A stretch of DNA of 64,000 nucleotides from Halalkalibacter sp. APA_J-10(15). Lineage in GTDB: Bacteria; Bacillota; Bacilli; Bacillales; Bacillaceae_D. Position 1 is the stretch's first letter; every line of letters begins with the position of its first letter. The stretch is from assembly GCF_023017105.1 (NCBI RefSeq), contig NZ_JALKEV010000010.1, positions 62,001 to 126,000 of the forward strand, in the 5' to 3' direction. Shown piece after piece: positions 38,846-46,793 of this stretch. The translations under genes were made by a program, and so were the position numbers. Under the pieces are notes generated by a model. It ran no database searches and was not told where the DNA came from. It worked only from the letters and a program-made list of their open reading frames with translations.

Positions 38846-40107
38846 GTGTATCACTAACACATCGAACGATTGAAGCGATTTGGAGGATAGAATCGCCAAA
38901 GCTCATCGCAAAACTCACTAAATTAGTAAGAGATGTTAGTCTTGCGGAGGATCTTGCTCAAGATGCATTGGTCATTGCTCTTGAAAAATGGGAGCAAGTT
39001 GGTATACCTGAAAACCCTGGTGCATGGCTGATGACAACCGCTAAACGTCGTGCAATTGATCTGTTACGCAGAATGAACGTACAGGATCAAAAATATAAAG
39101 AAATTGCTAGTCATAGTGATTTATTTACTGTCGAGGATATGAATGATGTATTAGATGAGGAGATTGATGACGATCTCCTCCGTCTGATTTTTATGACCTG
39201 TCATCCCGTATTATCACAGGATGCACGAGTTGCTTTGACTCTGCGCTTAATATGCGGACTTACCACGGAGGAAATTGCGCATTCATTTCTCGTCACAGAA
39301 TCCACTATTGCTCAAAGAATTGTCCGTGCGAAAAGAACCTTAAACAAAAAAGAAGTGCCTTTTGAGGTTCCTGTTGGAGAGGAACTTATGAAGCGATTAT
39401 CAACAGTCCTTGAAGTGATTTACCTTATGTTTAATGAAGGTTATTCTGCAACTTCTGGTGACCAATGGATTCGTCCTTTTCTATGTCAAGAAGCACTAAG
39501 ATTGGGACGTGTTCTAGCCGAAATGGCACCTACTGAACCGGAAGTCCATGGACTTGTCTCCTTAATGGAAATTCAGTTTTCAAGGTTTAAAACGCGAGTG
39601 AATTCTAAAGGTGAACCTATTCTTCTCAAGAACCAAAAAAGGGCTCAGTGGGATCAATTATTGATCCGACGTGGCATAGCAGCACTTGAGCGTAGCAAAA
39701 AGCTAGGGAAGTCACTTGGCCCCTATTCATTGCAAGCATCTATCTCTGCTTGCCATGCTCTTGCGCCTTCTGAAGAAGAGACAAATTGGCCACGAATTGC
39801 AGCTCTTTACGAAGCTCTTTCGAGAGTTATGCCTTCACCAATCGTGGAATTAAACAGAGCAGTAGCTATTTCTATGGCATTTGGCCCGGACTTTGGCATC
39901 CAAATAGTAGATGAACTCTATTCTAATCCATCTTTAAAAAGCTATCATCTTTTACCTAGTATACGAGGTGATCTTTTAGTGAAGCTAGGGAGATATGATG
40001 AGGCTCGTAGTGAATTTGAACGTGCTGCTTCACTGACCAAGAATGAACATGAAAGAACCCTTTTACGAAATCGAGCAATGAATTGCCGAAATGGATCATC
40101 TACATAA
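38842..40107 (+). CDS. ECF42-type RNA polymerase sigma factor with C-terminal TPR-like domain
   Basis: 421 residues starting at GTG 38842, overlapping the yciI stop. Region sigma-2 (about 15-85, LAEDLAQDALVIALEKW, DLLRRM) and sigma-4 (about 115-170, LTTEEIAHSFLVTESTIAQRIVRAKRTL) are followed by about 250 residues of helical repeats (GRYDEARSEFERAASL). This long C-terminal extension, together with a DGPF neighbour and no anti-sigma gene, fits group ECF42. In Streptomyces and other bacteria the extension is needed for activity. The stimulus is unknown. Confidence 0.92.
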   Translation: MSVSLTHRTIEAIWRIESPKLIAKLTKLVRDVSLAEDLAQDALVIALEKWEQVGIPENPGAWLMTTAKRRAIDLLRRMNVQDQKYKEIASHSDLFTVEDMNDVLDEEIDDDLLRLIFMTCHPVLSQDARVALTLRLICGLTTEEIAHSFLVTESTIAQRIVRAKRTLNKKEVPFEVPVGEELMKRLSTVLEVIYLMFNEGYSATSGDQWIRPFLCQEALRLGRVLAEMAPTEPEVHGLVSLMEIQFSRFKTRVNSKGEPILLKNQKRAQWDQLLIRRGIAALERSKKLGKSLGPYSLQASISACHALAPSEEETNWPRIAALYEALSRVMPSPIVELNRAVAISMAFGPDFGIQIVDELYSNPSLKSYHLLPSIRGDLLVKLGRYDEARSEFERAASLTKNEHERTLLRNRAMNCRNGSST

Positions 40108-40129
40108 GGTGAAACACCAATCAGTGAGT

Positions 40130-40226
40130 TTTTTACAAACGACATTCCGAGCTACAAATAGGCAACGGTTTTACACATTGCTGAGAGGGTACCGTAAAAG
40201 TTGAAACCAAACTTTTTCAATGCCCT
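40130..40226. repeat. Interspersed repeat, 3' half
   Basis: AGGCAACGGTTTTACACATTG (about 40160-40180), then a partial hairpin arm and AACTTTTTCAATGCCC at 40210-40225. The order and spacing match 16871-16934. The left arm of the hairpin is degraded. It lies after the sigma factor gene. Confidence 0.6.
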
Positions 40227-40306
40227 TGATGGATGCTATTTTACAAGATCAACTCAATTTGTTGAATAATTTATACTAATAAATCATTGATAAGGAGCAT
40301 GAAAAA

Positions 40307-40648
40307 ATGAACCAAGAAATAACTGATTTTATTGATACATTAAATGAACCCTGGCAGAGTGAAATTGTTACTAATCTACTTGAAACCGTTCACCAAGCAA
40401 TACCAGATGTACATGAACGTATTCAATACAAAAAGCCACATTTTTTAAAAAACGGGAAATACGCTGCTGTTATCTCAACTTCCAAAACAGCAGTTAGCTT
40501 TACTATCTTCAATGCCGTAACATTAGATCTTCCAGAGGGAGTATTTAACGGACCTCCTGAAAGAAAGACAATGAAAATACACAAAGGAGATACAGTTGAT
40601 TTCGAACAGCTTGTCACATGGGTTAGTCATGCCTCTGCTGAACTTTAA
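40307..40648 (+). CDS. DUF1801 domain protein
   Basis: 113 residues behind AAGGAGC. The pattern VHQAIPDVHERIQYKKPHFLKNGKYAAV and the late GDTVDFEQLVTW resemble DUF1801/YdhG-like proteins, a small alpha/beta fold sometimes called iron-chaperone-like. No catalytic residues can be named. It is monocistronic and ends in a good terminator. Confidence 0.8.
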   Translation: MNQEITDFIDTLNEPWQSEIVTNLLETVHQAIPDVHERIQYKKPHFLKNGKYAAVISTSKTAVSFTIFNAVTLDLPEGVFNGPPERKTMKIHKGDTVDFEQLVTWVSHASAEL

Positions 40649-40665
40649 TTATAAATCAAATGTAC

Positions 40666-40701
40666 AAAGTTGCTTAACTGGTATATGTGGCAACTTTTTT
40701 T
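40666..40701 (+). terminator. Terminator of the DUF1801 gene
   Basis: AAAGTTGC (40666-40673) pairs with GCAACTTT (40690-40697) and is followed by further T to 40701. Confidence 0.8.
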
Positions 40702-40919
40702 ACCAGTAGGTAAGAGGAGCAGTTCTTCTTACAACCTTTCCCCATTTGTTATTATAAACTAAAGATCCCGTTAGCTTAAATCCTATTCTTCTCTCTTTAG
40801 AGTTATCTCCGCTAACTAATCCAAAACCATGTCTACACTTGTTTCGCGAACATAGCATAGGGTTCGGTTCGATCAGGACAGGACTTCGATCAATAGCCCA
40901 TCTAAGATTATCGAAATGC
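40700..40919 (-). pseudogene. Possible gene remnant of unknown identity
   Basis: On the minus strand an open stretch of about 70 codons ends at TAA 40702-40700. It has protein-like composition (GFGLVSGDNSKERRIGF, VYNNKWGKVVRRTAPL) but has no start or ribosome binding site and a stop just upstream. I do not recognise the family. It may be a decayed gene fragment or chance. Confidence 0.25.
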
Positions 40920-41047
40920 CCTTGTCAGAAAGATCTTGATCCAGTCCATTATGCTTCTATACTATCAACGAAACAGGCTCTCTTCCTTTTAAAAATCGTC
41001 TCATCTCTTAATAAAATATGTGTTACAAATTACATTTAAACCTAAAC

Positions 41048-41078
41048 AAAAGAGGATGTCCTTACGACACCCTCTTTT
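41048..41078 (-). terminator. Terminator of the Gln/Ala-rich gene
   Basis: AAAAGAGGATGTC (41048-41060) pairs with GACACCCTCTTTT (41066-41078) with one mismatch; the minus strand continues GTTTAGG. It is 23 bases after the stop codon, supporting the reality of the small gene. Confidence 0.75.
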
Positions 41079-41100
41079 CATTAGTAAAATAGAATTTAAA

Positions 41101-41388
41101 TTATTGTTGTTGATTTTGTTGTTGTTGTGCTTGCTGAAGTTGTTGTGTAGCCTGTTGTAATTCTTGCTGTACTTGTTGGAATTGCTGTTGTTGGGCCGGC
41201 TGAGCACTATTTTGCGCTTGTTGCATTTGTTGTTGAGCTTGTTGCAATTGTTGCTGTGCTTGTTGAATCGCTTGTGGATTCGCCTGTTGCGTCGCTTGTT
41301 GAACGGCTTGTTGTGCTTGTTGAATGGCCTGCTGAGCTTGTTGCGCTGCTTGTTGTGCTGCTTGTTGTGCTTGCTGGTTTTGTTGCAT
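41101..41388 (-). CDS. Gln/Ala-rich low-complexity protein
   Basis: 95 residues composed almost only of Gln and Ala, with repeats such as QQAQQAAQQA and QQAQQQLQQA and few Asn, Val, Ile, Leu or Pro. A GGGGAG site lies six bases before the ATG and a hairpin terminator follows, so it looks expressed. The composition predicts a helical, possibly self-associating coiled coil. There is no signal peptide. Gln/Ala-rich small proteins in Bacillus include gamma-type spore proteins, but their diagnostic repeats are absent. The opposite strand gives a Leu-rich frame that is only a shadow. Function unknown. Confidence 0.7.
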   Translation of the reverse strand: MQQNQQAQQAAQQAAQQAQQAIQQAQQAVQQATQQANPQAIQQAQQQLQQAQQQMQQAQNSAQPAQQQQFQQVQQELQQATQQLQQAQQQQNQQQ

Positions 41389-41660
41389 AAGAAACTCCCC
41401 TTTAAGATGTATTTGGTCTTACTCGTATATGATGCGTAAGTTTGCTCGCTAACATACATATTTATTGTTTTTTACCTTTTTTTACTTTAATCGAGCATTG
41501 TACTTTTCAAGACGAACAATCGGTATTCCGCTAAACCATTGACAACCTCTAATAATGGCATGGAAATTGGAATAAGTTAAAGAAAATGTGACAACATATC
41601 ATCTTGTTAAAACCTTTTTTAGTTCACCCCAAACTTTAAGAATGCTTTTTTGAAAGTTAA
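41389..41660. other. Intergenic region between catalase and Gln/Ala-rich genes
   Basis: No feature recognised apart from the ribosome binding site of the Gln/Ala-rich gene at its left end. Confidence 0.4.
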
Positions 41661-41687
41661 AATCAGGTGAAATCTTCCACCTGATTA
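41661..41687 (-). terminator. Terminator of the large catalase gene
   Basis: AATCAGGTG (41661-41669) pairs with CACCTGATT (41679-41687) directly after the stop codon; the minus strand continues TTAACTTT. Confidence 0.75.
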
Positions 41688-41688
41688 A

Positions 41689-43830
41689 TTAGCCACTCAT
41701 TTTCCCATCTTGATTTTCCCGCAGCCAATGGCGGTGCAGTGCAATGGCATTGATAAATTCTTGTTGAAACGCACTTAAATCCGTTTCGTTCCGAACTGTC
41801 ACAATCCCCATATCTGTAAATATTTGAGCTCCAGATTCAAGGTCTGCTAACAATGTTCGTTGAGCCTCAGATGAACCTAAAAGGTCGACACCTTCATTCG
41901 TAGCTCCAATTGGTTTAGCATGGACAAAAGCATCATTGATAAAGTCCTTAGCCTCTTTATGAGTCATCAATAGATCTATAGATCCCTTCCCACCAGGAAT
42001 ATAAAGTGCATCGTACATAATCGCTCCACTGGTAGCATAACTCTTATTCGCTTCAAGTTTCTGACTTTCTACGCTTGTAATCATGCCTAAGTTTTTACTA
42101 ATAAGGTCGGCATGAACTCCCGCTGCAGATAATCCAGTCATGACTTGTGTTACCTCATTAAAGTTAAAGCCATTTTCAATCAGAATGGCAACCTTTCTCG
42201 TTTTCGCTTGCTTCACTGTATTTTCTTGACTTACCGCTGGTGAGGAGGTTGTTACTCCAGTTTCTCCTTGATTCGCAGGAGGATTCACACCAATTCCTTC
42301 AGCAATTTGAATCGCTAATTGACTATCCACGTTATTAAACATTTCAACAACACGCTGTTTGATTTGTTTGTCCTGCACCTTTCCAACTTCAAAATGAAAA
42401 GCTTTAATAATGTGTTTCTTTTCGGCTGGTGACATACTATTCCAAAAAAGAGTAGCTTGACGATAATGATCATTAAAGCTATCACTACGTTTCCTGATTT
42501 TTTGCCCTTCTACTTTTTCAGCATAATGTGTGTATCCATGCTCTTTATCAGATGCTGGTTGGGGAGAGTTATTTCGAAGTGAATTTGGTGAATAACTCAC
42601 GGCACCTTTGTCGATCGTCATCCGATGAAAACCATCGCGTTGATTATTATTTATAGAAGCAATCGGACAATTAATTGGAATCTCATGGAAATTGGGTCCT
42701 CCTAAACGGAGCAACTGAGTATCCGTATAAGAAAATAAACGTCCCTGCAGTAAGGGATCATTACTAAAATCAATTCCTGGCACTACATGACCAGGATGGA
42801 AAGCTACTTGTTCAGTCTCCGCAAAAAAGTTATCTTGATTTTTGTTTAAGGTCATTTTTCCGATAATCTTAACGGGGACCTGTTCTTCTGGCCAAAATTT
42901 CGTTGCATCGAGAATATCAAAATCAAACTTAAATTCTTCATCTTCTTCGATCAATTGGACTCCAAGCTCAAATTCAGGATATTCTCCCATATTTATCGCT
43001 TCCCATAGGTCACGCCGGAGAAAGTCAGGATCTTTCCCAGCTAGCTTTTGAGCTTCATCCCAAGTAAGAGAATGCACTCCTAGTAAAGGCTTCCAATGAA
43101 ACTTCACAAAACGTGCCTTCCCTTGCTCATTCACAAACCTAAAAGTATTAACACCAAACCCTTCCATCATTCGAAAACTTCTTGGAATACCGCGGTCAGA
43201 TAACAACCACATGATCATATGAGCCGTTTCAGTATTACTTACTACGAAATCCCAAAATGTATCGTGAGCTGCAGAAGCTTGTGGAATTTCATTATGTGGT
43301 TCTGGTTTAATAGCATGTACGACATCTGGAAACTTTATTGCATCTTGTATAAAGAATATCGGAATATTGTTGGCAACTAAATCATAATTTCCGTCTTCAG
43401 TATAAAACTTCGTTGCAAACCCTCGGACATCACGAACCGTATCTGCAGAACCTCGAGATCCAACAACTGTTGAGAATCGTACAAAAACAGGAGTTTTAAC
43501 AGACGGGTCTTGTAAAAATGTAGCTTTCGTAAATTCTGTCATCGGTTCGTACACTTGAAAGTAGCCATGAGCTCCAAAACCACGTGCGTGAACGACTCGT
43601 TCAGGAATACGCTCATGATCAAAATGAGTCATTTTCTCCCGAAAATGAAAATCTTCCATCAAGGTAGGCCCTCGCTCACCAGCTTTAAGCGAATCATCAG
43701 TATTCGAAACTCGTACGCCTTGGTTCGTTGTTAATTTAGTACCTTTGTGATCAACTCGAAAGGTTTCTAACTGTTGATCCTTTAAGTTTTCTAAATTAGA
43801 AAGCTCATTATTTTGTTGATTATTATCCAC
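41689..43830 (-). CDS. katE: Large-subunit (clade II) catalase with DJ-1/PfpI domain
   Basis: 713 residues, matching the HPII-type heme catalases. The catalase core (about 55-540) has the distal H81 (VHARGFGAHGYF), the asparagine region in YDLVANNIPIFF, and the proximal heme tyrosine in RLFSYTDTQLLRLGG. A flavodoxin/DJ-1-like C-terminal domain (about 565-705, KVAILIENGFNFNEV) is present, as in clade II enzymes. It breaks down hydrogen peroxide in the cytoplasm. In B. subtilis the counterpart KatE/KatX types are under general stress or spore sigma factors; no such promoter could be confirmed here. With KatG it gives this strain two unrelated peroxide-removing enzymes. Confidence 0.95.
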   Translation of the reverse strand: MDNNQQNNELSNLENLKDQQLETFRVDHKGTKLTTNQGVRVSNTDDSLKAGERGPTLMEDFHFREKMTHFDHERIPERVVHARGFGAHGYFQVYEPMTEFTKATFLQDPSVKTPVFVRFSTVVGSRGSADTVRDVRGFATKFYTEDGNYDLVANNIPIFFIQDAIKFPDVVHAIKPEPHNEIPQASAAHDTFWDFVVSNTETAHMIMWLLSDRGIPRSFRMMEGFGVNTFRFVNEQGKARFVKFHWKPLLGVHSLTWDEAQKLAGKDPDFLRRDLWEAINMGEYPEFELGVQLIEEDEEFKFDFDILDATKFWPEEQVPVKIIGKMTLNKNQDNFFAETEQVAFHPGHVVPGIDFSNDPLLQGRLFSYTDTQLLRLGGPNFHEIPINCPIASINNNQRDGFHRMTIDKGAVSYSPNSLRNNSPQPASDKEHGYTHYAEKVEGQKIRKRSDSFNDHYRQATLFWNSMSPAEKKHIIKAFHFEVGKVQDKQIKQRVVEMFNNVDSQLAIQIAEGIGVNPPANQGETGVTTSSPAVSQENTVKQAKTRKVAILIENGFNFNEVTQVMTGLSAAGVHADLISKNLGMITSVESQKLEANKSYATSGAIMYDALYIPGGKGSIDLLMTHKEAKDFINDAFVHAKPIGATNEGVDLLGSSEAQRTLLADLESGAQIFTDMGIVTVRNETDLSAFQQEFINAIALHRHWLRENQDGKMSG

Positions 43831-44257
43831 TTCTGTTTCCTCCTTTTTATGTATTTCCGTTAACTATTTCGCGATTACCATCCCAATACTAATCTAAGAC
43901 TAGGTAACGAAAAGAATGGTTACAAACATTAAATCGTTGGTATTGTTTGTAAACACGCCCTTTTTATACACCTTTACCAATAAATAACCAAAATCATCTG
44001 ACTTCAACCTGGATTTCCCCGTTCTCATTAAAATAAAAACTTGCCTACATAACCCTTTTTTTGAATGTTTTTCAGCTTTTTTCGTTTTAAAACAAAGTAT
44101 TCTCAAAATATTGTCTAAGGGAAAGAAAAGAAGTCGAGACAGGGCATGAGCATAAAAAAATCCAAAATTTACAAATGTTTATTTCATAAAAAAACTGTAA
44201 AAGGTTTAAATGAAATCAATTTTATAAAAGCCGGGGATTTCTCCCCGACCATTTTTT
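43831..44257. other. Intergenic region upstream of the catalase gene
   Basis: AT-rich, without a credible gene. CGGGGA (44232-44237) and TCCCCG (44242-44247) form a compact hairpin just after the pseudogene stop; on the minus strand it is followed by GCTTTTAT, and on the plus strand by eight T. It was probably the terminator of the now-decayed gene. Confidence 0.5.
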
Positions 44258-44570
44258 TTATTTTCTGCTCCAACCAAGTGTTGTATCATTCTTGAAAAAG
44301 TGGAACGTAACGTTGAAACGGTCTTTCACTGCCCCATAGTAGGGACTGAATTGGTTTCTTGCAACAGAAACATTACTTGCCTTTTTCGCTCATTTTATTA
44401 AACATATCTTCAATCTCGTTTTGCTGCGTCACTGTAATGCAAATATTCACCTGATCTCCGATAACATAAGGTTGCCCCGGAAAGATATCAGCGACCATCA
44501 AATCATTTTCCCCTGTTTGCAAAACAGAATGAAACAAGGGGTAGCGTCAGGAAAATACGGATTTACAACG
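44258..44570 (-). pseudogene. Decayed PhnB-like VOC protein gene
   Basis: The minus strand encodes DLMVADIFPGQPYVIGDQV and MFNKMSEKGK in one frame, then a stop. After a frame change it encodes SPYYGAVKDRFNVTFHFF and a final stop at 44258-44260. Both pieces match consecutive parts of PhnB/3-demethylubiquinone-methyltransferase-like VOC proteins. The N-terminal half (such as NPYFPDA) is shortened and out of frame. The gene is therefore truncated at the 5' end and frameshifted near 44385. A terminator-like hairpin still follows it. Confidence 0.75.
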
Positions 44571-44587
44571 ATAAGGAAATTCCAAAT

Positions 44588-44632
44588 TAAAAAGCCCAAC
44601 TTCTCTACAAATCAAAATAGAGAAATTGAGCT
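44588..44632 (-). terminator. Terminator of the DJ-1/PfpI gene
   Basis: AGCCCAACTTCTCTA (44593-44607) pairs with TAGAGAAATTGAGCT (44619-44632) with small mismatches; on the minus strand it is followed by TTTTTAATTT. Confidence 0.85.
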
Positions 44633-44643
44633 ATTCAGTTACT

Positions 44644-45276
44644 TCATTTATTTATTGAATTCATTAACTGAAAGAAGTATTCAGGTTTATGAGTCTTATT
44701 TAGGTTATACCATGAATGTAATGCATCTGGTGTAAATACATCTATTTTTTTCAGTACCTCCATTGCAAATTCCAGAGGAGCTATTCCTGATGCAGTAACT
44801 AAATTCGCATCAGATACCGCAGATCCCAACTCATAGAACTTTTCTCCTTTATAGTTAGAACATACCATTTTAGTATATTCTAAATTATTACTTGTATGCT
44901 TTCTAGTATCTAAGTATCCCATATTCGCGAGGCCCTCAGTTGCACCACAAATTGCAGCAACAATAGTGCCAAGCTTTAAAGCTTGGCCAATTCTTTCCAA
45001 GATAGGTTGATGAATTTCTTCACTCCAAGTAGTCCCTCCTGGTAAAATTAAAAGATCTTTACTCTCAAGAGTACATTCATCAAGGGAAATATCTGGTTTT
45101 ATGCTCAGTCCTCCCATAGTAGTAATCATTTCTTTATTAGCTCCTACTGTAATTACTTTTAAAGGTGCTAAATCTTTTTTGAAATATCTTCCTGAGTTTA
45201 GTTCAGCAATTAAATATCCATATTCCCAGTCTGACATTGTATTAAATACATATAGAAAAACTTTTTTTGTTTGCAT
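44644..45276 (-). CDS. DJ-1/PfpI family protein
   Basis: 210 residues from the ATG at 45276, which has GGAG about nine bases upstream; a TTG further up overlaps that site. The nucleophile elbow AAICGATEG places the conserved cysteine at C110, with E18 (SDWEYG) as partner. The fold matches YajL/YdeA-like DJ-1 proteins, which include deglycase, protease-like and chaperone functions. It lies 74 bases downstream of a WYL-domain regulator on the same strand, with a perfect 15-base hairpin between, so it is probably that regulator's target. Confidence 0.87.
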   Translation of the reverse strand: MQTKKVFLYVFNTMSDWEYGYLIAELNSGRYFKKDLAPLKVITVGANKEMITTMGGLSIKPDISLDECTLESKDLLILPGGTTWSEEIHQPILERIGQALKLGTIVAAICGATEGLANMGYLDTRKHTSNNLEYTKMVCSNYKGEKFYELGSAVSDANLVTASGIAPLEFAMEVLKKIDVFTPDALHSWYNLNKTHKPEYFFQLMNSINK

Positions 45277-45315
45277 CCAATAACACTCCAATCACAATTG
45301 ATATAGCTATTATAA

Positions 45316-45352
45316 GATAACTTCCCTGACAGTTAACGTCAGGGAAGTTATC
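45316..45352. promoter_or_regulatory. Perfect 15-base inverted repeat between regulator and DJ-1 genes
   Basis: GATAACTTCCCTGAC (45316-45330) is exactly inverse to 45338-45352 with loop AGTTAAC. It overlaps the regulator stop codon and ends 40 bases before the DJ-1 start. There is no good T-run on either strand, so an operator or attenuator role is as likely as termination. Confidence 0.6.
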
Positions 45353-46313
45353 ATACTTGATGAAATTTTATTAATTCCGACAGAACTTCAATAAGTCTTT
45401 TCTTAAGACTTATTGGCTCAATAACTTTAATAGATTTATTGTACGGTAAAAGTAAATAAGGTACATATGTATGCATCATATCTTTTTCAAGAAGAAAAAC
45501 TGCTTGATTTGAAGTCCGTTCTTGTAAATAATGTCCTAAAAACCAGTGTTGGCAAATATCAGCCAATACACTTTTATCCCCATTAATAACCAAAGAAATA
45601 ATCCCTTCCTTATCTTCTATAGTTGGAAGAAGACTTTTTATAAAAAAGTCACGTGCTGAAAAATTTTCTGGCCGGTTAAACTTATTTTCGGTTAGCATTA
45701 GACTTTCAATTCGATCTACTCTAAAACTACGGATATCATTCCTAAGATGACAAAATCCAATCACATACCACTTATTATTCCAATAGATAATTCTGTACGG
45801 ATCGACCAATCGATAATTTAATTGCTTTTCGCCACTTTTGTGGTAAAGAATTTTTACTGAGTACCCGTCAGCTATGGCCTGCTCTAACTCCTTCAAAAAA
45901 GGTTCCATAGAGAGTGAACTTAATCGACTTATTACTTCAAGACTAGTTAAATGTTGTTTTATCTTTGTTTCCTGCTCTTGATTTGAGTATTTACTTAGTT
46001 TTGAAATGGCCCTATTTAGTGCTTCACCTCCATAATATCCGGCTTCTTCTGCAAAAATAGCAGCGTGAAATAGTGAAGTTTGCTCCTCAAAATCAAAAAA
46101 AAGAGGAGCCTCAATAAAATTATTCAATAAAGTATATCCACCGTTATGTCCTGGTTCTGAAATTATAGGTACGCCACTTGTTGAAATTGTATCAATATAA
46201 CGATACACAGTCCTTATATTCATCTCTAACTTTTCTGAAATTTGTTTTGCAGTAATTTTTTCACCTGAACGAAGCATCCATAGAATTGCTAACATATTGT
46301 CAATTTTAGGCAT
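45351..46313 (-). CDS. WYL-domain transcriptional regulator (YafY-like)
   Basis: 320 residues. An N-terminal DeoR/HTH_11 winged helix (about 1-55, KITAKQISEKLEMNIRTVYRYI) is followed by a WYL domain (about 145-220) with VDPYRIIYWNNKWYVIGFC and IRSFRVDRI, then a WCX-like C-terminal domain. WYL proteins act as ligand- or nucleic-acid-responsive regulators. RBS GGGAGGTGG precedes the ATG. It probably controls the downstream DJ-1 gene. Confidence 0.92.
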   Translation of the reverse strand: MPKIDNMLAILWMLRSGEKITAKQISEKLEMNIRTVYRYIDTISTSGVPIISEPGHNGGYTLLNNFIEAPLFFDFEEQTSLFHAAIFAEEAGYYGGEALNRAISKLSKYSNQEQETKIKQHLTSLEVISRLSSLSMEPFLKELEQAIADGYSVKILYHKSGEKQLNYRLVDPYRIIYWNNKWYVIGFCHLRNDIRSFRVDRIESLMLTENKFNRPENFSARDFFIKSLLPTIEDKEGIISLVINGDKSVLADICQHWFLGHYLQERTSNQAVFLLEKDMMHTYVPYLLLPYNKSIKVIEPISLKKRLIEVLSELIKFHQV

Positions 46314-46734
46314 ATAATTCCACCTCCCTCTATAAAGTAAAAATATCTCTTACATACTCTTGATATCTCAGGATTTTATAAACGACCAATTATAAAGACA
46401 GCTGAATAGTTGGATGAGAGTGGTAGGTCTTAAAAATATTCACAAGTGGCAATCTATCCTAACACCCAAACTGGTTAAGTCTGGAATGAAAAAGTGACCG
46501 TGCTCCTAATCTCCACGACACTCATGGTCGCTCACCCTCCCATGTCTCTCAGGATTCTCCATACATTCCTTCGTCCTGCTTATCCATGAGGTGGAGGTAA
46601 TGCTTGTTAAACAAACCTGCCTCGTAGTTGAATAACGACTAAAGTGTAAAACTAGATTTTATCTTTAATCCTACACTACCATATTTTTAATAAAGGAAAT
46701 AATCAATAAATTTGTTCAATCCTTCAAAATCCTT
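46314..46734. other. Intergenic region between WYL and rlmCD genes
   Basis: About 420 bases. I see no reading frame of known type. A somewhat GC-richer patch at 46490-46600 stands out slightly but shows no recognisable structure. Confidence 0.4.
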
Positions 46735-46775
46735 AATAAAAAAAGAGCCTTTCAATTGCTTAAGAAAAGGCTCTT
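46735..46775 (-). terminator. Terminator of rlmCD
   Basis: AAGAGCCTTT (46743-46752) pairs with AAAGGCTCTT (46766-46775). The minus strand is followed by about seven T. It lies 19 bases from the stop codon. Confidence 0.9.
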
Positions 46776-46793
46776 AACTCACTGTTACATCTT

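Noticed and set aside
41164-41439. Leu-rich plus-strand open frame
   Set aside because: It is the antisense of the CAA/GCA repeats of the Gln/Ala-rich gene, which has the ribosome binding site and terminator on the minus strand.
43900-44106. 68-codon minus-strand frame upstream of the catalase gene
   Set aside because: No ribosome binding site, no family resemblance, Lys/Phe-rich as expected for random AT-rich sequence.
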